47,500 nt of DNA from Neocallimastix lanati (nom. inval.) (lineage: Eukaryota > Neocallimastigomycota > Neocallimastigomycetes > Neocallimastigales > Neocallimastigaceae): NCBI GenBank assembly GCA_016946835.1, contig JACVTC010000014.1, forward strand, positions 1,535,001 to 1,582,500, in the 5' to 3' direction. The first letter of the stretch is position 1, and every line of letters begins with the position of its first letter. The notes beneath the pieces were generated by a model that ran no database searches, was not told where the DNA came from, and saw only the letters and a list, made by a program, of their open reading frames with translations. Both the position numbers and the translations under genes were made by a program. This document shows positions 12,361 to 27,846 of this stretch, one piece after another.

Positions 12361-13512
12361 TAAAAAAATAAGTTTAAAAAAATAATAATAAAAAAATAAG
12401 TTTAAAAAAATTTTTAATAAAAAATAAATATATAAAAATAAAATAACAAAATTAAAACCAAATAAAAAAAATAACCGAATAAAAAAAATTGAAAATAATT
12501 AAATAAAATTAAAATAGATATGCTTATATATATATTACATTAGAATTCTAATTTATATATAATATATAAATATAAAAAAAATATATGTATATGTAGGAAT
12601 AATATATACTAGTATATATATGTATATAAATATAAATGAAATTCTCTCAATCATATGATATATCAGCCACCATTATCTTTTGGTATTTTTTTTAACTGAA
12701 ATCTAGTAATCCAAATAATATATAAATTGATTCTTAATAAATGTATTAATACATTGTAATATATTAATATTTGATAAATTAATATATAGTATATAATATA
12801 AAATATATTAAAATATTTTAATTTTATTTATTAAATTTATATTAAATTTTTTTTAATTTTATTTCTTTTCAATTTTATTGGTTACCTTTATCTAAGTCTT
12901 GGGTAAAATACCGAAAAATTATAAAAAAAAATCAAAAAAAAATTTTTTTTACTTAGTAAAAAAAAAAAAAAAAACAAAAATAAATAAAATTAAAAAGAAA
13001 AAGCTGGTCTTTTAAATTTAAAAAATAAAATAAAAACTATTTTATAAATAATAAAAATAGAAAAAAAAATTGTAATTAGTGAAAACCAAATTTTATTTTA
13101 TGCTATTTATTTATGAATTTTATGCTTAATTATAGTTTTTATTTTTATTTGAAATGGAATACAATTATAACAAATAACAAATAATAAATAAATAATAAAT
13201 AATAAAATTAAATAATAAATAATAATAATAATAAAAGTATTTAATAATAAATGATAAATGATAAATAATAGATATTAAATACTAAATAATAACAATATAA
13301 TAATAAATTATAAGTAATTGCATAATAAATAATTGCATAATAAATAATTAAAATCATCAATATACTCTTAATTTATTATTAATAAATAAGTAATAAATAA
13401 TAATATTATAAGAGTAATTAATAATATTTTAAAGTAATAATAAAAATTGATCAAGTCAATGAAAGTTGTAATGGATATTAAAAATAAATAGATATGAATG
13501 AACATAAAAATT

Positions 13513-13551
<39 letters not shown>

Positions 13552-13975
13552 AGAAATGTAACAAAAATTATATTTATATCTTTATTTTATTTTATTTATT
13601 ATTATTATTTTAATCTTCTATAAAAGTTGGATAATATATACAATGTAGTTTTTTTTTTTTTTTTTTTTTTTTTTTATATATATTTATAAATAAAGTTCAA
13701 ACTGTTACAGGTACAAAATTATTTTATTACAATCATATATTCTTATTTATTTATATGTTTTAAATAATGTAAATATTGATAAAGGTAACACAAATATATA
13801 ATATTAAATTCTATTTTTATTATTTTTATTATTTTTATTATTTTTTATTTTTTGTATTAGTTGATTTTTATTATTTATTATTTTTTATTATTTTTTTTTA
13901 TTGTTTAAGGCTCATCTAAAAATCTTTAATAAATCCTTAATTATTATTTTATATATTATTTTCATTTTATCTTTT

Positions 13976-13995
13976 AAGGCTAACCCGAAAGCCTT
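13976..13995. other. Short perfect hairpin in a cluster of AAGGCT motifs
   Basis: AAGGCT at 13976-13981 pairs perfectly with AGCCTT at 13990-13995 across an eight-base loop, and the flanking T and A runs could extend the stem. Related AAGGCT/ATGGCT motifs occur near 13907, 14069 and 14176. No function can be assigned. A repeat remnant or chance are both possible. Confidence 0.35.
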
Positions 13996-14284
13996 TAAAT
14001 TAAATTATTTATTAATCAATTCTATTATTACTATTATTATTTTTTCATATTATTTTATATTATTATTTAAGGCTCTAAATTAATATTATAAATTATTTAT
14101 TTTAATTTATTTAATTTTTATTTTATATATATATATTTTTTATTTTTATTTTATTTTATTTCTTTTTATCCTTTATGGCTAATCCATGATTAAACCTTAA
14201 AATATAAAAACAAAAATAAAAATGAAAATGAAATTAAAGAATAAAAAAATAATAATAGTAATATAGTATTGTAAATTACTTTAA

Positions 14285-14400
14285 AATAATTAAAAATTAA
14301 GAAACAACTTTAAATATATATACATAATAATTAAAAATTAAGAAACAACTTTAAATATATATACATAATAATTAAAAATTAAGAAATAACTTTAAAAAAA
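14285..14400 (+). repeat. 41-bp tandem repeat, three units
   Basis: Units start at 14285, 14326 and 14367. Each contains AATTAAGAAACAACTTTAAA (AATAAC in the last). The 41-base period is exact for the first two steps. Confidence 0.85.
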
Positions 14401-15411
14401 AATAAAATAAATTGAAGTATTTAAGTATTTATGAATATATTAAATTTAAAAAAAAAAAGATTTGTTGGTATCAATGTAATTTACAATTTTATAAATTTTT
14501 TTTTTTTTAAAGTTCGGAAAATAAAATGACAATGGTAGTCTAATGAATTGTGATCTTTGCTCTCTATTGGAAATTAATAATAAATAACTTTTTTTTTATT
14601 TAAATGTTTCCAAACTATTCTATCTCTGTTCTACATCTATAATACAATATAATACAATATAATATAATGTAATATAATATAAAGAAATGAAGAACAAAAT
14701 AATAGAAAAAACAAAAAAACAAAAAACAAAATTAATGAAACAAAAGCCTTTAAAATTTATTTTATTTGATTAAGCCATAACTTTAAATTAGTTTGTGGTA
14801 TTTTAATATAAATAATTAATTTAAAAATAGAAATAATAATTGTTATAAAAAAAAAAAAAAAAGAAATAATAAAATAAAATATAAAAAAAAAAAAAAATTA
14901 TTATTATGATTATTATGATTATGATTAGGAATGAATTGATTAATATTAACATTTTATATATTTATTTATATTTATTTACATTTATTTACATTTATTTATA
15001 TTTATGTATTTATATATTTATATATTATAAATTAATTATTTATATTAAAATATCACCAACCTTTTTTATTAATATTATTATTTTGTTATTACTATAAATT
15101 ATTTAAATTATATTAATTTTATTTAGCATTTAATTTTATTTATTATTTTTTTTATATTTTATTTTATTTAAATTATTTTGTAAAATTTTATTTTATATAT
15201 TTAATATAATACAAAGATATTACCCTAAATTTCATATTTATATGTAACTATTGATATATTTATTTTTTTTGTTAATATTTATTATGAATATTATGTAATA
15301 CTAATTATTATATTATATTAATTATTTATTATATTTATTACTATTATGTTTGATAAATAACATTTAAAAAAAATAGCTTAATTATTCATTTTGATTATAA
15401 TATTTATCCTA

Positions 15412-15448
<37 letters not shown>

Positions 15449-15498
15449 TTATTTATTTATTCATAAATATTTAATCAAATTTTAATTTTATTTTTGAT

Positions 15499-15534
<36 letters not shown>

Positions 15535-15807
15535 TTTATTTTTTTGTTAAAATTTTTATTTTTTTTTGTTACTATTTAAAGTTGGTTGCTTAATATTGAT
15601 TCTCTTTTCCTTATCATTTTTATATATACATTTATATATTTCGATTTATGTTATTTGGAATTCTTTTAAATATGAACTAAATTTTTTAAAAAAAAAAATA
15701 AAATAAAATTGATAATTTAATACTATTTATCTCTTTTCCCTATTTAACTATATATCTATCTATATGTTTATTTTATTTTATCATATATTTCTCATATTTT
15801 TCTTTTA

Positions 15808-15838
<31 letters not shown>

Positions 15839-16053
15839 AATTTTTTATTTTTTTTTTAAATACTCTTCATATATACATAAATACATCAATACATATATAC
15901 ATGAGCACATCAATAAAAATATCTATTAATAAATAATGATAATGTATATAAATGTAGTAATAACAAGAAATTAATAATAAAAATTATTTAATAATAATAA
16001 TAATAAAAAAAAAAGAAAATAGATTTAATTTTTTTTTGTTTTAATTTTTTTTT

Positions 16054-16116
16054 TTTTAGCCTACATTTTTGGCTATTTATTTTTTAATTTTTTTTAGCCT
16101 ATATTTTTAGCTATTT
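16054..16116 (+). repeat. Two-copy direct repeat with an AGCC/GGCT hairpin
   Basis: TTTTTTTAGCCTACATTTTT followed by GGCTATT is repeated about 37 bases on as TTTTTTAGCCTATATTTTT and AGCTATT. In the first copy AGCC and GGCT can pair across a nine-base loop. Confidence 0.6.
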
Positions 16117-18309
16117 TTTTTTTACTTGCCATTTAACTTTTAAATTAAATTAAATTAAAAAAAAAAAGTTTTCGCTATTTATTCTTAATTTAAAATTTTA
16201 TATATTTATGGTATATATTTATTTTTATTGTATTTGTTTTTATTCAAAGAAGGCAAGTAAGGAAAAGTAATTTTTTTTTAAACAAACTTGAAATAAATAA
16301 GTGAATAAATAAAATAATTAATAAATAAATTAATTAACTAAATCATTCATTAATAAATATATGAATAACTATATATAAATATATATAAATGTACACATAA
16401 ATAAATAAATTATAAATATAAATTGAAAAATGAATATATATAAATATAAATATATACTATATATAAATATAAAAATAAATACTTTATATGTTTTATATGC
16501 ATTTTTTTTAATAGAATGTACATTATATTTTATTTATAATATTAAAATTACTTTTAGCTATGCTGAATCATGTGTTCTGAGGCACTTACCTTTAGTCTAT
16601 ATATATATAGAATTTAAACAAATTATTTTTTAATTGCTATGAAAACGGTTTTTATTATTGATGATTTATTATTTCAGTTTTCAATAGTTTATATTTATAG
16701 CTATCTACTTTTACTTTATCTAAATATAGTTTTTTTTTTTTTTTTTTTGCATTTATTTATCCTATTTCCTTCCCATAGAGTATTTATTTTAAAATATTTT
16801 CAATAATAGCTAAATAAAAAAAAAATAAAAGAAACCATGCCATCTCTTACTTCCACTCTATCTCATTCATTCTTTTATGTATATATTTTTTTCTTTTATA
16901 TTGTTTTATTCATATATATTATTCTTATATTTTGTTTTATTCTTGATACATGTGAAGAATTATAATATATTTCTCCTCATTTTATTACCATTATTCATGC
17001 ATTCATTGTAAGGCATATAAAATGTTTATACAATAATTAATATCAATAATGATATCTTTTGTTACGTATATCATAATATTATATGTAAGATTTTTAGCTA
17101 GTCAATGGAAATTGAGTTCAATTTTATTATATAATATAGAATTATAGTTTATATTATATATTTTTTATTTTAAATGGAATTAATTGTTTTTATTAATCTA
17201 TTAAGTAGATAGACAAGAAATATATATATTTTTGTATTAAATCATTTTAACGTATATTAATCATATATTATGTTTATATTTTATGATTTTAATTATAGAA
17301 TGAAAGCCCATAAAATTTATTTATTTAACTGTATTTACAAATATATAATATTATTTATATTTATATAATTTATTTAATATATTTAACATTATTCATAGTG
17401 TAAAGTAAAAAAAAAAAAAAAAAAAGAATTAAGTTTATGTTTATATTAAAAAAGATGAGTTGGATTATTTATATTAATAATATATTATTTAATTAAATTA
17501 TTTTTACTTATTTTTGAGAGATTGATTAGGAATTAAAACCTTATTTATTAGTATTTCATCATTTTAATATCATATCTATTGTATTAATATTAATTTATAG
17601 TTATTTACATTTATTTATATTTATTTACATCTATTATATATTATATTTTATATTAATTTATATTTATTTACATATAATATATTTTATATTTAATATGTAA
17701 TAAATGAGTTAATGTTTAGTTAAAAAAAAAATTTTTTTTTAATTTCTTTTCTTCATATTTATATATTTATTTAAATGTTAAAAAAAAAATATTTTGACTA
17801 CATTGAAATAATATATCATAATATATTATTATATTATTATAAATTCGAAACTAATTTAAATAAAAAGAATTAAAGATTATAAATATATATATAAATATAA
17901 ATATATTATATAAGTAAATATATATAAAATATAAAAAGTTTAAAGACTTTTTTTTTTTTTTTTTGAAAACGTTAATTATTAATAATATATAACATATAAT
18001 ATATGAAATATAAAAAATATTATATAAAATATAAAATATAATATATAAAAAATAAAATATAATATATAACATATAATATATTATTATTATAAAGATTATA
18101 TTCTTTTTCATATATCTTTCTTTTGTTCCTTTTTTTTTTCTAATAATAAATTTATATTGAATATATGAATTAAATTATTTTGTTCTATTAAATAATAAAT
18201 AATGTATATATTGATTCTATATATTGAAATCAATAGATGAATATTTTAATTATTATTTTTTAAAGTTGATGGCCTCTTTTCTTAATATAATAATACTTTT
18301 AATACAAAA

Positions 18310-18344
<35 letters not shown>

Positions 18345-20101
18345 GTAAATAAATGAATATAGATTAAAATAAGGATTGAGTAAGTCTAATAAAAAATTAC
18401 GTGCTTCTCTAATTTATAATAGTATAGTATAATACAGTATAATGTAGTATATTGTAATAATAAATTGTTATTTTTATTTCAATTAAAATTTTAATATTAC
18501 AATATTGATATATTAAAAATAATTCAATAATAATTCAATAATATATAAAAAAAAATTTATTAAATAATAAAATAAAATTAAATATAAAAAAATATCAAAA
18601 CAAAAACAAAAAAAAAAAAAAAAAAGGTATATATATCGATAGTTTTTTTCCTTTTTTTTTCTTCTTTTTTTATCATCATTATCATTCTTATATTAATTTT
18701 TATCATTAATTAAAAAAACATTCTTTTTTATTTTTTTTTTTTTTTTTTACATTTAATGTTTTATTCTACATTAATAATATCTGATGTCTACATGTTTTAT
18801 ATAATATAATTAATAGAAAACATTAATATTTTTATATCATATTTATCTATATGTAAAAAAAAAAAAAAACTATTTAATTTTCAATTAAAAAAAAAAAGAA
18901 ATATATATATTTTTCTTTTAGAATAGAATGAAAACAAAAATTATAAAACTTCTTATAAAAATACTTATATAAACTATATTATTATTTACAACTATAATAT
19001 TATTATATTCTCATAACTTATAACTCATATTTAATTATATAAAAATTATTATTTTTTTTGTCATTTTATAACAAAATATTATTTTTCTTTATTTTTTTTT
19101 ATGATACTAAATTTAAATAAAGAAAAATAATATCAATTATTTATATAATACATATAAATATTAGTATTAATATATTAAAGTATATAATAGAAATAATTTT
19201 TATGCAAAAATAATATTATCATTTATCATATAACTTTTTTTTTTGTTATTACAAAAGTCATACAACTAAAAAAAAGAAAGAGAGAAAAAATATTAATTCA
19301 TTATTAATTTGAAATAAAATAGCAAATTAATTAATAAAATACTTTTTATTATTTATATTATAAGAAATTTTTAGTTCGATAGAAATACATTTTAAAATTA
19401 AAACAAAACAATAAAATAAGAATAAAATATAGTATTTTACATTTTAGAAATAAAATGAAAAATTAGATTTATATAATAAGCAGATAATAGATTTTTTTTT
19501 TTTTTAAAAATTATATATATATTATTATAACATATAAAACAACTTAAACATATATTATTATTTACATTCTTATTGATATATATATTTAATAACTCTATAT
19601 GTAACTATCAAGCTTTTCTTTTAATATTATTATAAATAATATAATATAAATAATATTATATATAATATATATATAATACTGATAAAACCGAGAATAATAA
19701 ACTAACATTTTTTCATTTTTCTATTAAAAATATATATATATTTATTAGTTACCTCTTCATACAATACAAAATACTTATTAAATATTAATACGTTTATCAT
19801 TATTATTTAGAATATTTTATCAATTATCAGTATATTTAATATTAGAAAAAAAAGAATTATTTTTTAAATTACTTTTATAGAACAAATAGCAAAAAAATAG
19901 AAAAAAAAAGAAAACTTTTTATTATTTAATCATACTTTATATATTTGTAAGTTTTAAATTATAAATGTATATAAGTAATTAAATATTTTAAAACTAAATA
20001 AATATTAATTATTATTATTATTATTAATGATTTATAAAAAAAATTAATATAGACAAAAAAAACTTTACATAAAATAAATAACTACTCTAAGGTGAAAAAA
20101 A

Positions 20102-23100
20102 ATGATTGCTGTTCCAACTGTTACAAATACTACTGCTGATCCAGAATACAAAGCTTATGGTATTTATATCATAAACATATCTTCAAAGCTAACAACGAAG
20201 GATTTGATTACTGGAATGCAAAAGTTTGGCAAAATTAATAGTGCTGCTATTTATGGTAATAAGAAAAAAAACAACTTTTCCTTTTTTTTTTAATTAAATT
20301 TATTATTATTTGTTTAATTTTTAAATTTATATATTTAAAAAAAAAGGACTTTTAATTGGGCTTATTTTTTTATAAAAAAAAAATATTGAAATATGTTTAT
20401 GGGTTTTAAATATATATATATATATTTTTTCTTTTTTTCAAAATAAATAAATAAGTTATTATTGTTTTTGGGTAATAGAAAAGTTACACCAATAAAATAT
20501 TTTTAATATTTTATTTATTTTTTTTGTTAAAATGAAAAATATTGAAAATTATCTTCTCAATAGAAAATAATATATTATAAAAATTTATATTCATTAATTT
20601 AATAGAATATGATTTATAATATATTATTTTAATATAATAAATGAGTCAATAATTTTTAGAATTAAAAATTTTTTTTTTTTTAAATTTTTAAAAATATATT
20701 ATAAATATTAAAGTTGAAAAATATATTAATCTATGATTGATACATGAATTTATTTTATTATCAAAAATTAATATTATAACATTTATAATATTTTAACATT
20801 AAAAAAAAATAATTTAATTTTTTTTCTTAATTTTTTTTAAATTAAAAAACGATAAGCCCAAATTCATTATTAAAAATTATATATATTTAAATATTCATTA
20901 AATCAAAATTAAATCTATTAATATATTTTCAAAAAAAATTTTTTTTATTTATAAATATATATATATCAATTTCTATTTTGTTTTTAATTTAATAGGTGGT
21001 GATAACTACAAGAATTATTATGGTTATGTTGATTTTGCTGAAAAGGGATGTGCGAAAAAATGTATGAGTCAATTAATGAGTTCTGAAGAAGAAATGAAAT
21101 TTTTAAATGTCGGTGAAAAATCACTTCATACTTATTTAAGATATAAATGGAAAATGACAGAAGATAATCCAGAATTAAATGGAATTGTTACTCGTGACTA
21201 TAAGCCTATCACTATTGCCAATAATAATTATGTTACTGCCGTCACAACAGTCGCTATTCCTTCAAGTACTCCTAATGTTTTAGCTCCACCTTTCATTCCA
21301 GCAACATATACTACTCCTCATGGTCTTTCCAATAGACGTAGTGGTAATTTAACTCTTGAAAATCCAAAAATAGTAGCCACTACTACCAAGGGTTTAAATG
21401 GGGCCTATTATCCTATCACTACCATAGCTAATGCTAATCCAGCAACTCCCGCCATCGGAGGAATCATGCCTATGGGAATGAATATGAATATGAATATGGG
21501 AATGACAATAGGTATCGGTATGAATAGAAACGGTAGTGCTGTTAATGTTAATCCTAAGATGGCTTACTCAAACAATATGTATAATCCAAATTGGCAAAAT
21601 TCTGGTAGAGTTTCTAATGGTGGTAGAAATCGTAGTCGTGGTAATAGTGCTAGTAATGGCAATGGTAATAATGGTCTTAATCATCGTTCCTCTAATCGTA
21701 GTATGCGTAGTAATAATGGAAATAGTAATACCAACGAAAACATTAATGACCATAGTAATAATTCACCTTCATCCACTACCAATACCACTACTTCATCTAA
21801 GGGTATGGATGTAACGGCAAAGGAATTTGTTATGCCTTCTAAAAAATCTAGTCAATGTCATCTCCATGTTGAAAACATTTATTATGATAAAGATCAACAC
21901 AAAGCTCATGATAATAATGATGTAAAAGAAGGAGAAGAAGCAGGAAAAGAAAAAGAGGAAAAGGTAACAAAGGTTGCTAATAAGCCTAATAATGATGATT
22001 TAACTCATGGTGGTGAAGAAGATACTATTGTTGAAGAAAAACAAAGTGTCAAAGAAGATAATACTGAAGATATTACTGAAATTGTTTCTAATGCTAATGA
22101 AGATACTACTACTGCTACTACGGTAAATCATCAAGATATAGATGAGGAAGAAGGAGAAGAACCAAAAGAAGAACAAGGAGAAGAACAAGAAGAAGAAAAA
22201 ATTAATTCTATTGAAGAAGATATTATTTCTTCATTAGAACACAATAGTGAAACTAAATGGGGAGATATGAAAGATTCTTCTGCTCTTCCTCCATTAAATG
22301 ATCTTCCTAACGCTTCTTCAACTAATGGTGATGATGTTGATGATAATGATGATAAGGCTACTGAAGATACCAATAATGAAAATAGTAAGAATAATAGTAA
22401 TAGTAGTGATAATAATAATAATAATAACAATAATAATAATAGTAGTAGTAGCAGTAGTAGCAATGGTAATGATAATAATAAAAATAATAATACTACAGCA
22501 AATACCCATCGTAACAAATATAATTCTTCATCTTCCAATAATACCTATAATAACAAATATAATAATGCCACTAATAATACCTACCATAATAAATATAATA
22601 ATAATACAACTGGTAACGTTTATAATAATAACCCTAATGGTAATGTGTATAGTAATAACGCCTACAATTATACTAATGGTACCACCTACAATAGTCCCTA
22701 CAATAACCCTTACAATAATATTCCTGGTAATACCTATAACAGTTACAATCATTACAACAATAATGGTAATAACAGTAATAACAATAACAATAGCAAACGT
22801 CTATCCAATACTTCTTCTGCACCATCTATCTCTTCGGATGAAGAAGAATTATTAGGTCCACTTCCAGAATTTGTAAGTCAACCTTTAACTCGTACTAAAC
22901 TTAATATTTCAAGAATTCCACCAGGAATGACTTATGATCAACTCTATTCTCTTTTCTTGGAACATGGTCAAATTTTAAGTATGACTATTAAACCTGCTAA
23001 GATTGGTACCGTAGCCTTCCTTGAATATGCTACTCCAGAAGAAGCTATGGAAGCCATCAGAGAATTAGATGATGCCTATGCGGTGGATGAAGCCACACCA

Positions 23101-23466
23101 ATTCATCAAATCCCTCAAAATTTAGAATCTTTATGTGTAGATTATGCCTACAGTGATGGTATTACTCGTCATTCTCGTGAAGGTGTTACCCCTATTTTCA
23201 TTAAAGGATTACCCGGTAATATGAAACGTGGTGATTTAAAAATTATTTGTGTAGAATTTGGTGATTTAGCTAAAACTAGACTTTCAAAGATGGATGGTGG
23301 TGCTCATGGTATTAAATGTTCTGCTACCATTGAATATGTTCGTAAGAGTTGTACTCGTATGGCTTTAGCTTATCTTGAAGATCTCTTCCATAAATATGGT
23401 TATCATACCGTAAAGGTGGAAAAGTATAATACTAATCGTAATTCATATAAACCACCACATCCATAA
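20102..23466 (+). CDS. Three-RRM RNA-binding protein with a long Asn/Glu-rich middle
   Basis: Two exons, 20102-20255 and 20996-23466, with a 740-bp GT-AG intron splitting a Gly codon, give 874 residues. The start is the first ATG after an A-rich leader. RRM1 is about residues 19-85 (YGIYIINIS and, across the junction, YYGYVDFAEKG). RRM2 is about 684-760 (LNISRIPPGMT, GTVAFLEYATPEEA). RRM3 is about 783-865 (PIFIKGLPGNMKRGDLKIIC). The roughly 560 residues between RRM1 and RRM2 are low complexity: Met-Asn reiteration, an RGN/SN stretch, a Glu-rich acidic block, then long Asn and Ser runs. The architecture suggests a regulator of mRNA processing, stability or translation, with a disordered segment that could support condensate formation. 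That role is inferred. I cannot name an orthologue. The exonic frame has clearly higher G/C than its flanks, and the frames on the other strand are by-products. Confidence 0.9.
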
Positions 23467-24432
23467 ATAATTAAAAATAAAAATTAAATAAAAAAACAAA
23501 AAAAAAAAAAAAACAAAAAAATTTAAATATATTATAAATAAATAAATTATACTTTTTTTTTTTTTTTATATAAATATATATATAGGCATTTTATTTTAAA
23601 TTTTAAATTTTATAATTATATATTATATATATATTTATATATTATATATTATATGTTATATATTTTATTTCTATCCATATTACACTAATTATAATTTATA
23701 TTTAAAATTAAATATAATTTTTATTTTTTTTTTTTTTCTTTCTTTTTTCGTTCTATCCTTATTATAGAAAAGGAATGAGAAAGACCAATAATTAATAATT
23801 AATAAATAATAATAGATAAATAAATAAATAAATTCATTTTATTCGTTCATTTAATACATTCTCATATATGTTTATAGCTTTTTTTCTTTTCTTTTAATAT
23901 TTTTATTCTTTTGTTTTTATTATTAATATTCTTATTTTATATTTTATTTTATATTTTATTATTATATATTATATATTATATATTATATATTTTATTATTT
24001 ATTATTTATTTTTATTTTTATTTATTATTATTTTATTATAATATATATATATAAAAAAAAAAAAGAACAACATTCACATTTATAGTATTATAGTAGAGTA
24101 TCAAATTTAATTAAAAAAAAAAAAAAAAAAAAAAATAAAAGGTAAAAATAAATATATATAATTATTATTAATGTTAACATTCAATATTATTATTTCATTA
24201 TTATAAGAATAATTTATGTATTAAAAACAAAAACTTTATTTTATTTTATTTTATTTTTATACATGTAAATTTTTAAAATGTAATTATAAAATGTAATTAT
24301 ATAATAAAAAAATAATAAACTCTATTTTTTTAAAAAAAAAATAAAAAATAAAAAAAAAAAAAAAGACATTTAGTGTTTTATTTATAAATTTATTAATTAA
24401 TTGAACAAAAAAAACCTTGAATGTTTCTTTAG
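23467..24432. other. Intergenic AT-rich spacer
   Basis: This is the presumed 3' region of the RRM gene followed by simple sequence: TATATT reiterations around 23960-24000, a poly-A run around 24113-24135 and poly-A around 24345-24364. No exon upstream of the orphan fragment at 24434 could be identified here. Confidence 0.6.
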
Positions 24433-24433
24433 A

Positions 24434-25090
<657 letters not shown>

Positions 25091-25813
25091 GGAGGTGAGG
25101 TTCGTTGCCTATGAACTTTTTTCTGAATTTATTTATACACTTATTTTTTGATTATTGTTTTTTATTTCACGTTACTATTTCATTTATTATTACGTTCAAA
25201 TTGGACAGTTAATATTTATTTATTTTATTAATTCTATGTTTTTTTTTTTTTTTTATTTTTTTATTAAAATTAAAAGTATTCATGTATTTATGTAAAAATG
25301 TGTACTCAAAGGACCAGTTTTTTTTTTTTTTTTTTAGTAGAAATGATTTAAATTCATATTATAATACCTTAATTTTTTTTAAAATTTTCATTTATCTTCA
25401 TTCTATTCTATTTATTTATATATTTATTATTATTTTTTTTTTTTCATTAAAAATTTTTCATTTTTAATAATTTTATTATATTTAAATAATATATTCATAT
25501 ATTTTATCTCTTATCTATACAATTAATGTATTTTTAATTTATAATATAGTTATTATTTTAATTCTGTTAGTAATTAATAAATAAAGCAATGAAATTGTAT
25601 TTTCTTTCCAGTCTAAAAAAAAAAAAAAAATTATATATAAATATATATATATTTATTAATAAAAATATTTTTTATCTATTTAATTAATAAATAAATAAAT
25701 AAATAAATAAAATAATGAAAAAATATTCTCTTTTTTAGTTTTAAGAAAAAAAAGTTATTAATAACTTTTGCTTTTATATTTTATTTAATGCCACTTCACC
25801 TTTTTGAAAATAA

Positions 25814-25884
<71 letters not shown>

Positions 25885-26399
25885 ATATTGATTATTTTAT
25901 TTATTTACCTTGTATTTCCCACCATTGGCTAAATCCAAAAAATAAAAGATTTAATAATTTTTTTTTTTTATTAAAATACTTATTTAATCCATAAAAATTA
26001 TAATATATATTTAATTAATGTTATATATAAATATATATATTTTTTTATTTTTTATTTTATTTTACTTTTTTTTTTTTTTTTTTTTTTTATAGAAATTATT
26101 AAAATATTATATATATATTAAAGTTTTTTATTAAAAAAAAAAAAAATAAAAAGAGAGAAAAGTATAATAGGAGTACTAAAGCTAGAAAGAAAAAAAAAAA
26201 AAATAGAATAGAAAATAAAGGAAATATATATACATATATATATATATATTTACAGAGTAAATAAATAAATAGATAAATAAATTTGTAAAAAAAGAAAAAA
26301 AGTAATAAAAACTGGAATTTTTATTATATTAATAAAAATAATAGAAGGAATTAGTCAATACTAAAATTTACTGAATAATAATAATAATATCCTTAATTA

Positions 26400-26400
<1 letters not shown>
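25091..26400. other. Intergenic AT-rich spacer with (AAAT)n
   Basis: Just after the orphan stop codon a short stretch of higher G/C continues (GGAGGTGAGGTTCGTTGCC, 25091-25109) and then fades into simple sequence. A near-pure (AAAT)n run occupies about 25809-25887, with a shorter one near 25686-25713. No coding region was recognised. Confidence 0.65.

Positions 26401-26443
<43 letters not shown>
26401..26443 (+). promoter_or_regulatory. 43-base poly(A) tract abutting a start codon
   Basis: An uninterrupted run of A ends directly at the ATG of the gene beginning at 26444. The gene at 30697 is likewise preceded by about 24 A, and the leader before 28226 is CAA repeats followed by A. This may be an A-rich unstructured 5' leader that favours initiation, or a nucleosome-excluding promoter element. 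Both are inferences. Confidence 0.5.
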
Positions 26444-26446
<3 letters not shown>

Positions 26447-26651
26447 TCTTTAACTCTATCTACAGCCATTTTAAAAAATTCAATTTTACAAAAAACTTCA
26501 ATAAATATTATAAATAATCATATTATAAAAAATCGGTAAATATATATATATATATATATATTTATTATTTTTATTTTATTTTATTTTATCATTGTTTTAT
26601 TATTGAATAATTGATAACTGATGGATATAAAATCAATTATTATTATTATTA

Positions 26652-26718
<67 letters not shown>

Positions 26719-26953
26719 CTTTTAGAAAAAAATAAATAAATTTTTAAAAATCTAATTTTAAATTCTAAAATCCAAAATCCAAAATTAAATTTCTGATGTA
26801 TTTTTTTAATTTCTAATTTCTAATTTCTAATTTCTAATTCTAATTTCTAATTTATTTATATATATTGATTTATATTGACAAATGATAGTTGTTTATATTC
26901 AACTGAAAATGGTCCAAAAGTAAATATTTTAACTAACTATCTATATCTATCTA

Positions 26954-26998
<45 letters not shown>

Positions 26999-27809
26999 AA
27001 AATTTTTAATTGTGTATATATAAATATTTTTTAAATGTAAATATATATATATATAAATAATTTTATAAAATCTATTAACATATCTATCTTTCTTTCTATA
27101 CAACAATACATATATATATCTTTTTCATACAATAATATATATATATTCTTAATATCTTTTTCATACAATAATATATATATATTCTTAATTATTTATTATT
27201 AAATCTTTTTTTTTTTTTTTTTTTTTTTATGTAGATAGAAATTCCTAATCTACAAACGAAGGATTTAATAGTAAATATATATATATATTATTATTATTAT
27301 TATTTAATGTTATTAATTAGTTATTACATAAATAAATAATAAAAATATAAAATATAAAATATAATAAAAAGTATAATATAATAAAATAATATATATATAT
27401 ATATAAGGGTAATGGATAATTTAATTTACAAATATATTTATTTATGTTCCCATTGTTTTTTTATTATTATTTTTTATTATTATTTGTTTTTTATTATATA
27501 TAAATATACGTAAAAGAATAATTCTGAAAATAAAAATACAGATACGGATAAACCAACCCCTAAACTCTTTGATGATAAGAAACCTTTATCAGATGAACCT
27601 TTAAATAAAACAATTGATAATTCTGAAACAAAATCTTCAACTGAGAAGAAAAGTGGTACCATTCCAATCACTAAAAAAGAAAATAAAAAGTCTTCTTCTT
27701 CAGGCAATAATTATAATAAATATTATTTATATGCTACTCTCGGTTTATTCCAATTAATTCCTTTATATTATTTTTTTAAAAAAAGAAGAACTTTGGTATG
27801 TCTTTTCTT

Positions 27810-27846
<37 letters not shown>

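Larger units (their letters stand above)
7391..20101. other. 12.7-kb gene desert
   Basis: No gene could be supported. The sequence is A/T homopolymers, TATA runs, (AAT)n/(AAAT)n reiterations and occasional islands with some G/C (for example 14510-14570 and 16545-16600) that do not extend into convincing coding frames on either strand. Open frames present (for example 9766-10143, 14906-15097, 16430-16633 and 17851-18111) are Tyr/Phe/Ile-rich translations of simple sequence. A 42-codon frame from ATG at 16837 (MPSLTSTLSHSFFY...) ends in a hydrophobic run and cannot be distinguished from chance. Individual repeats within the desert are listed separately. Confidence 0.65.

Noticed and set aside
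16837-16965. 42-codon ORF MPSLTSTLSHSFFY... ending DTCEEL
   Set aside because: Its hydrophobic run is what TTT/ATT-rich DNA encodes by chance; there are no homologues I recognise and no supporting splice or context signals.
22131-22855. Overlapping open frames on both strands within the RRM gene (poly-Leu, poly-Ile, poly-Val)
   Set aside because: They arise from the Asn/Ser/Glu codon repeats of the real frame read in other phases.
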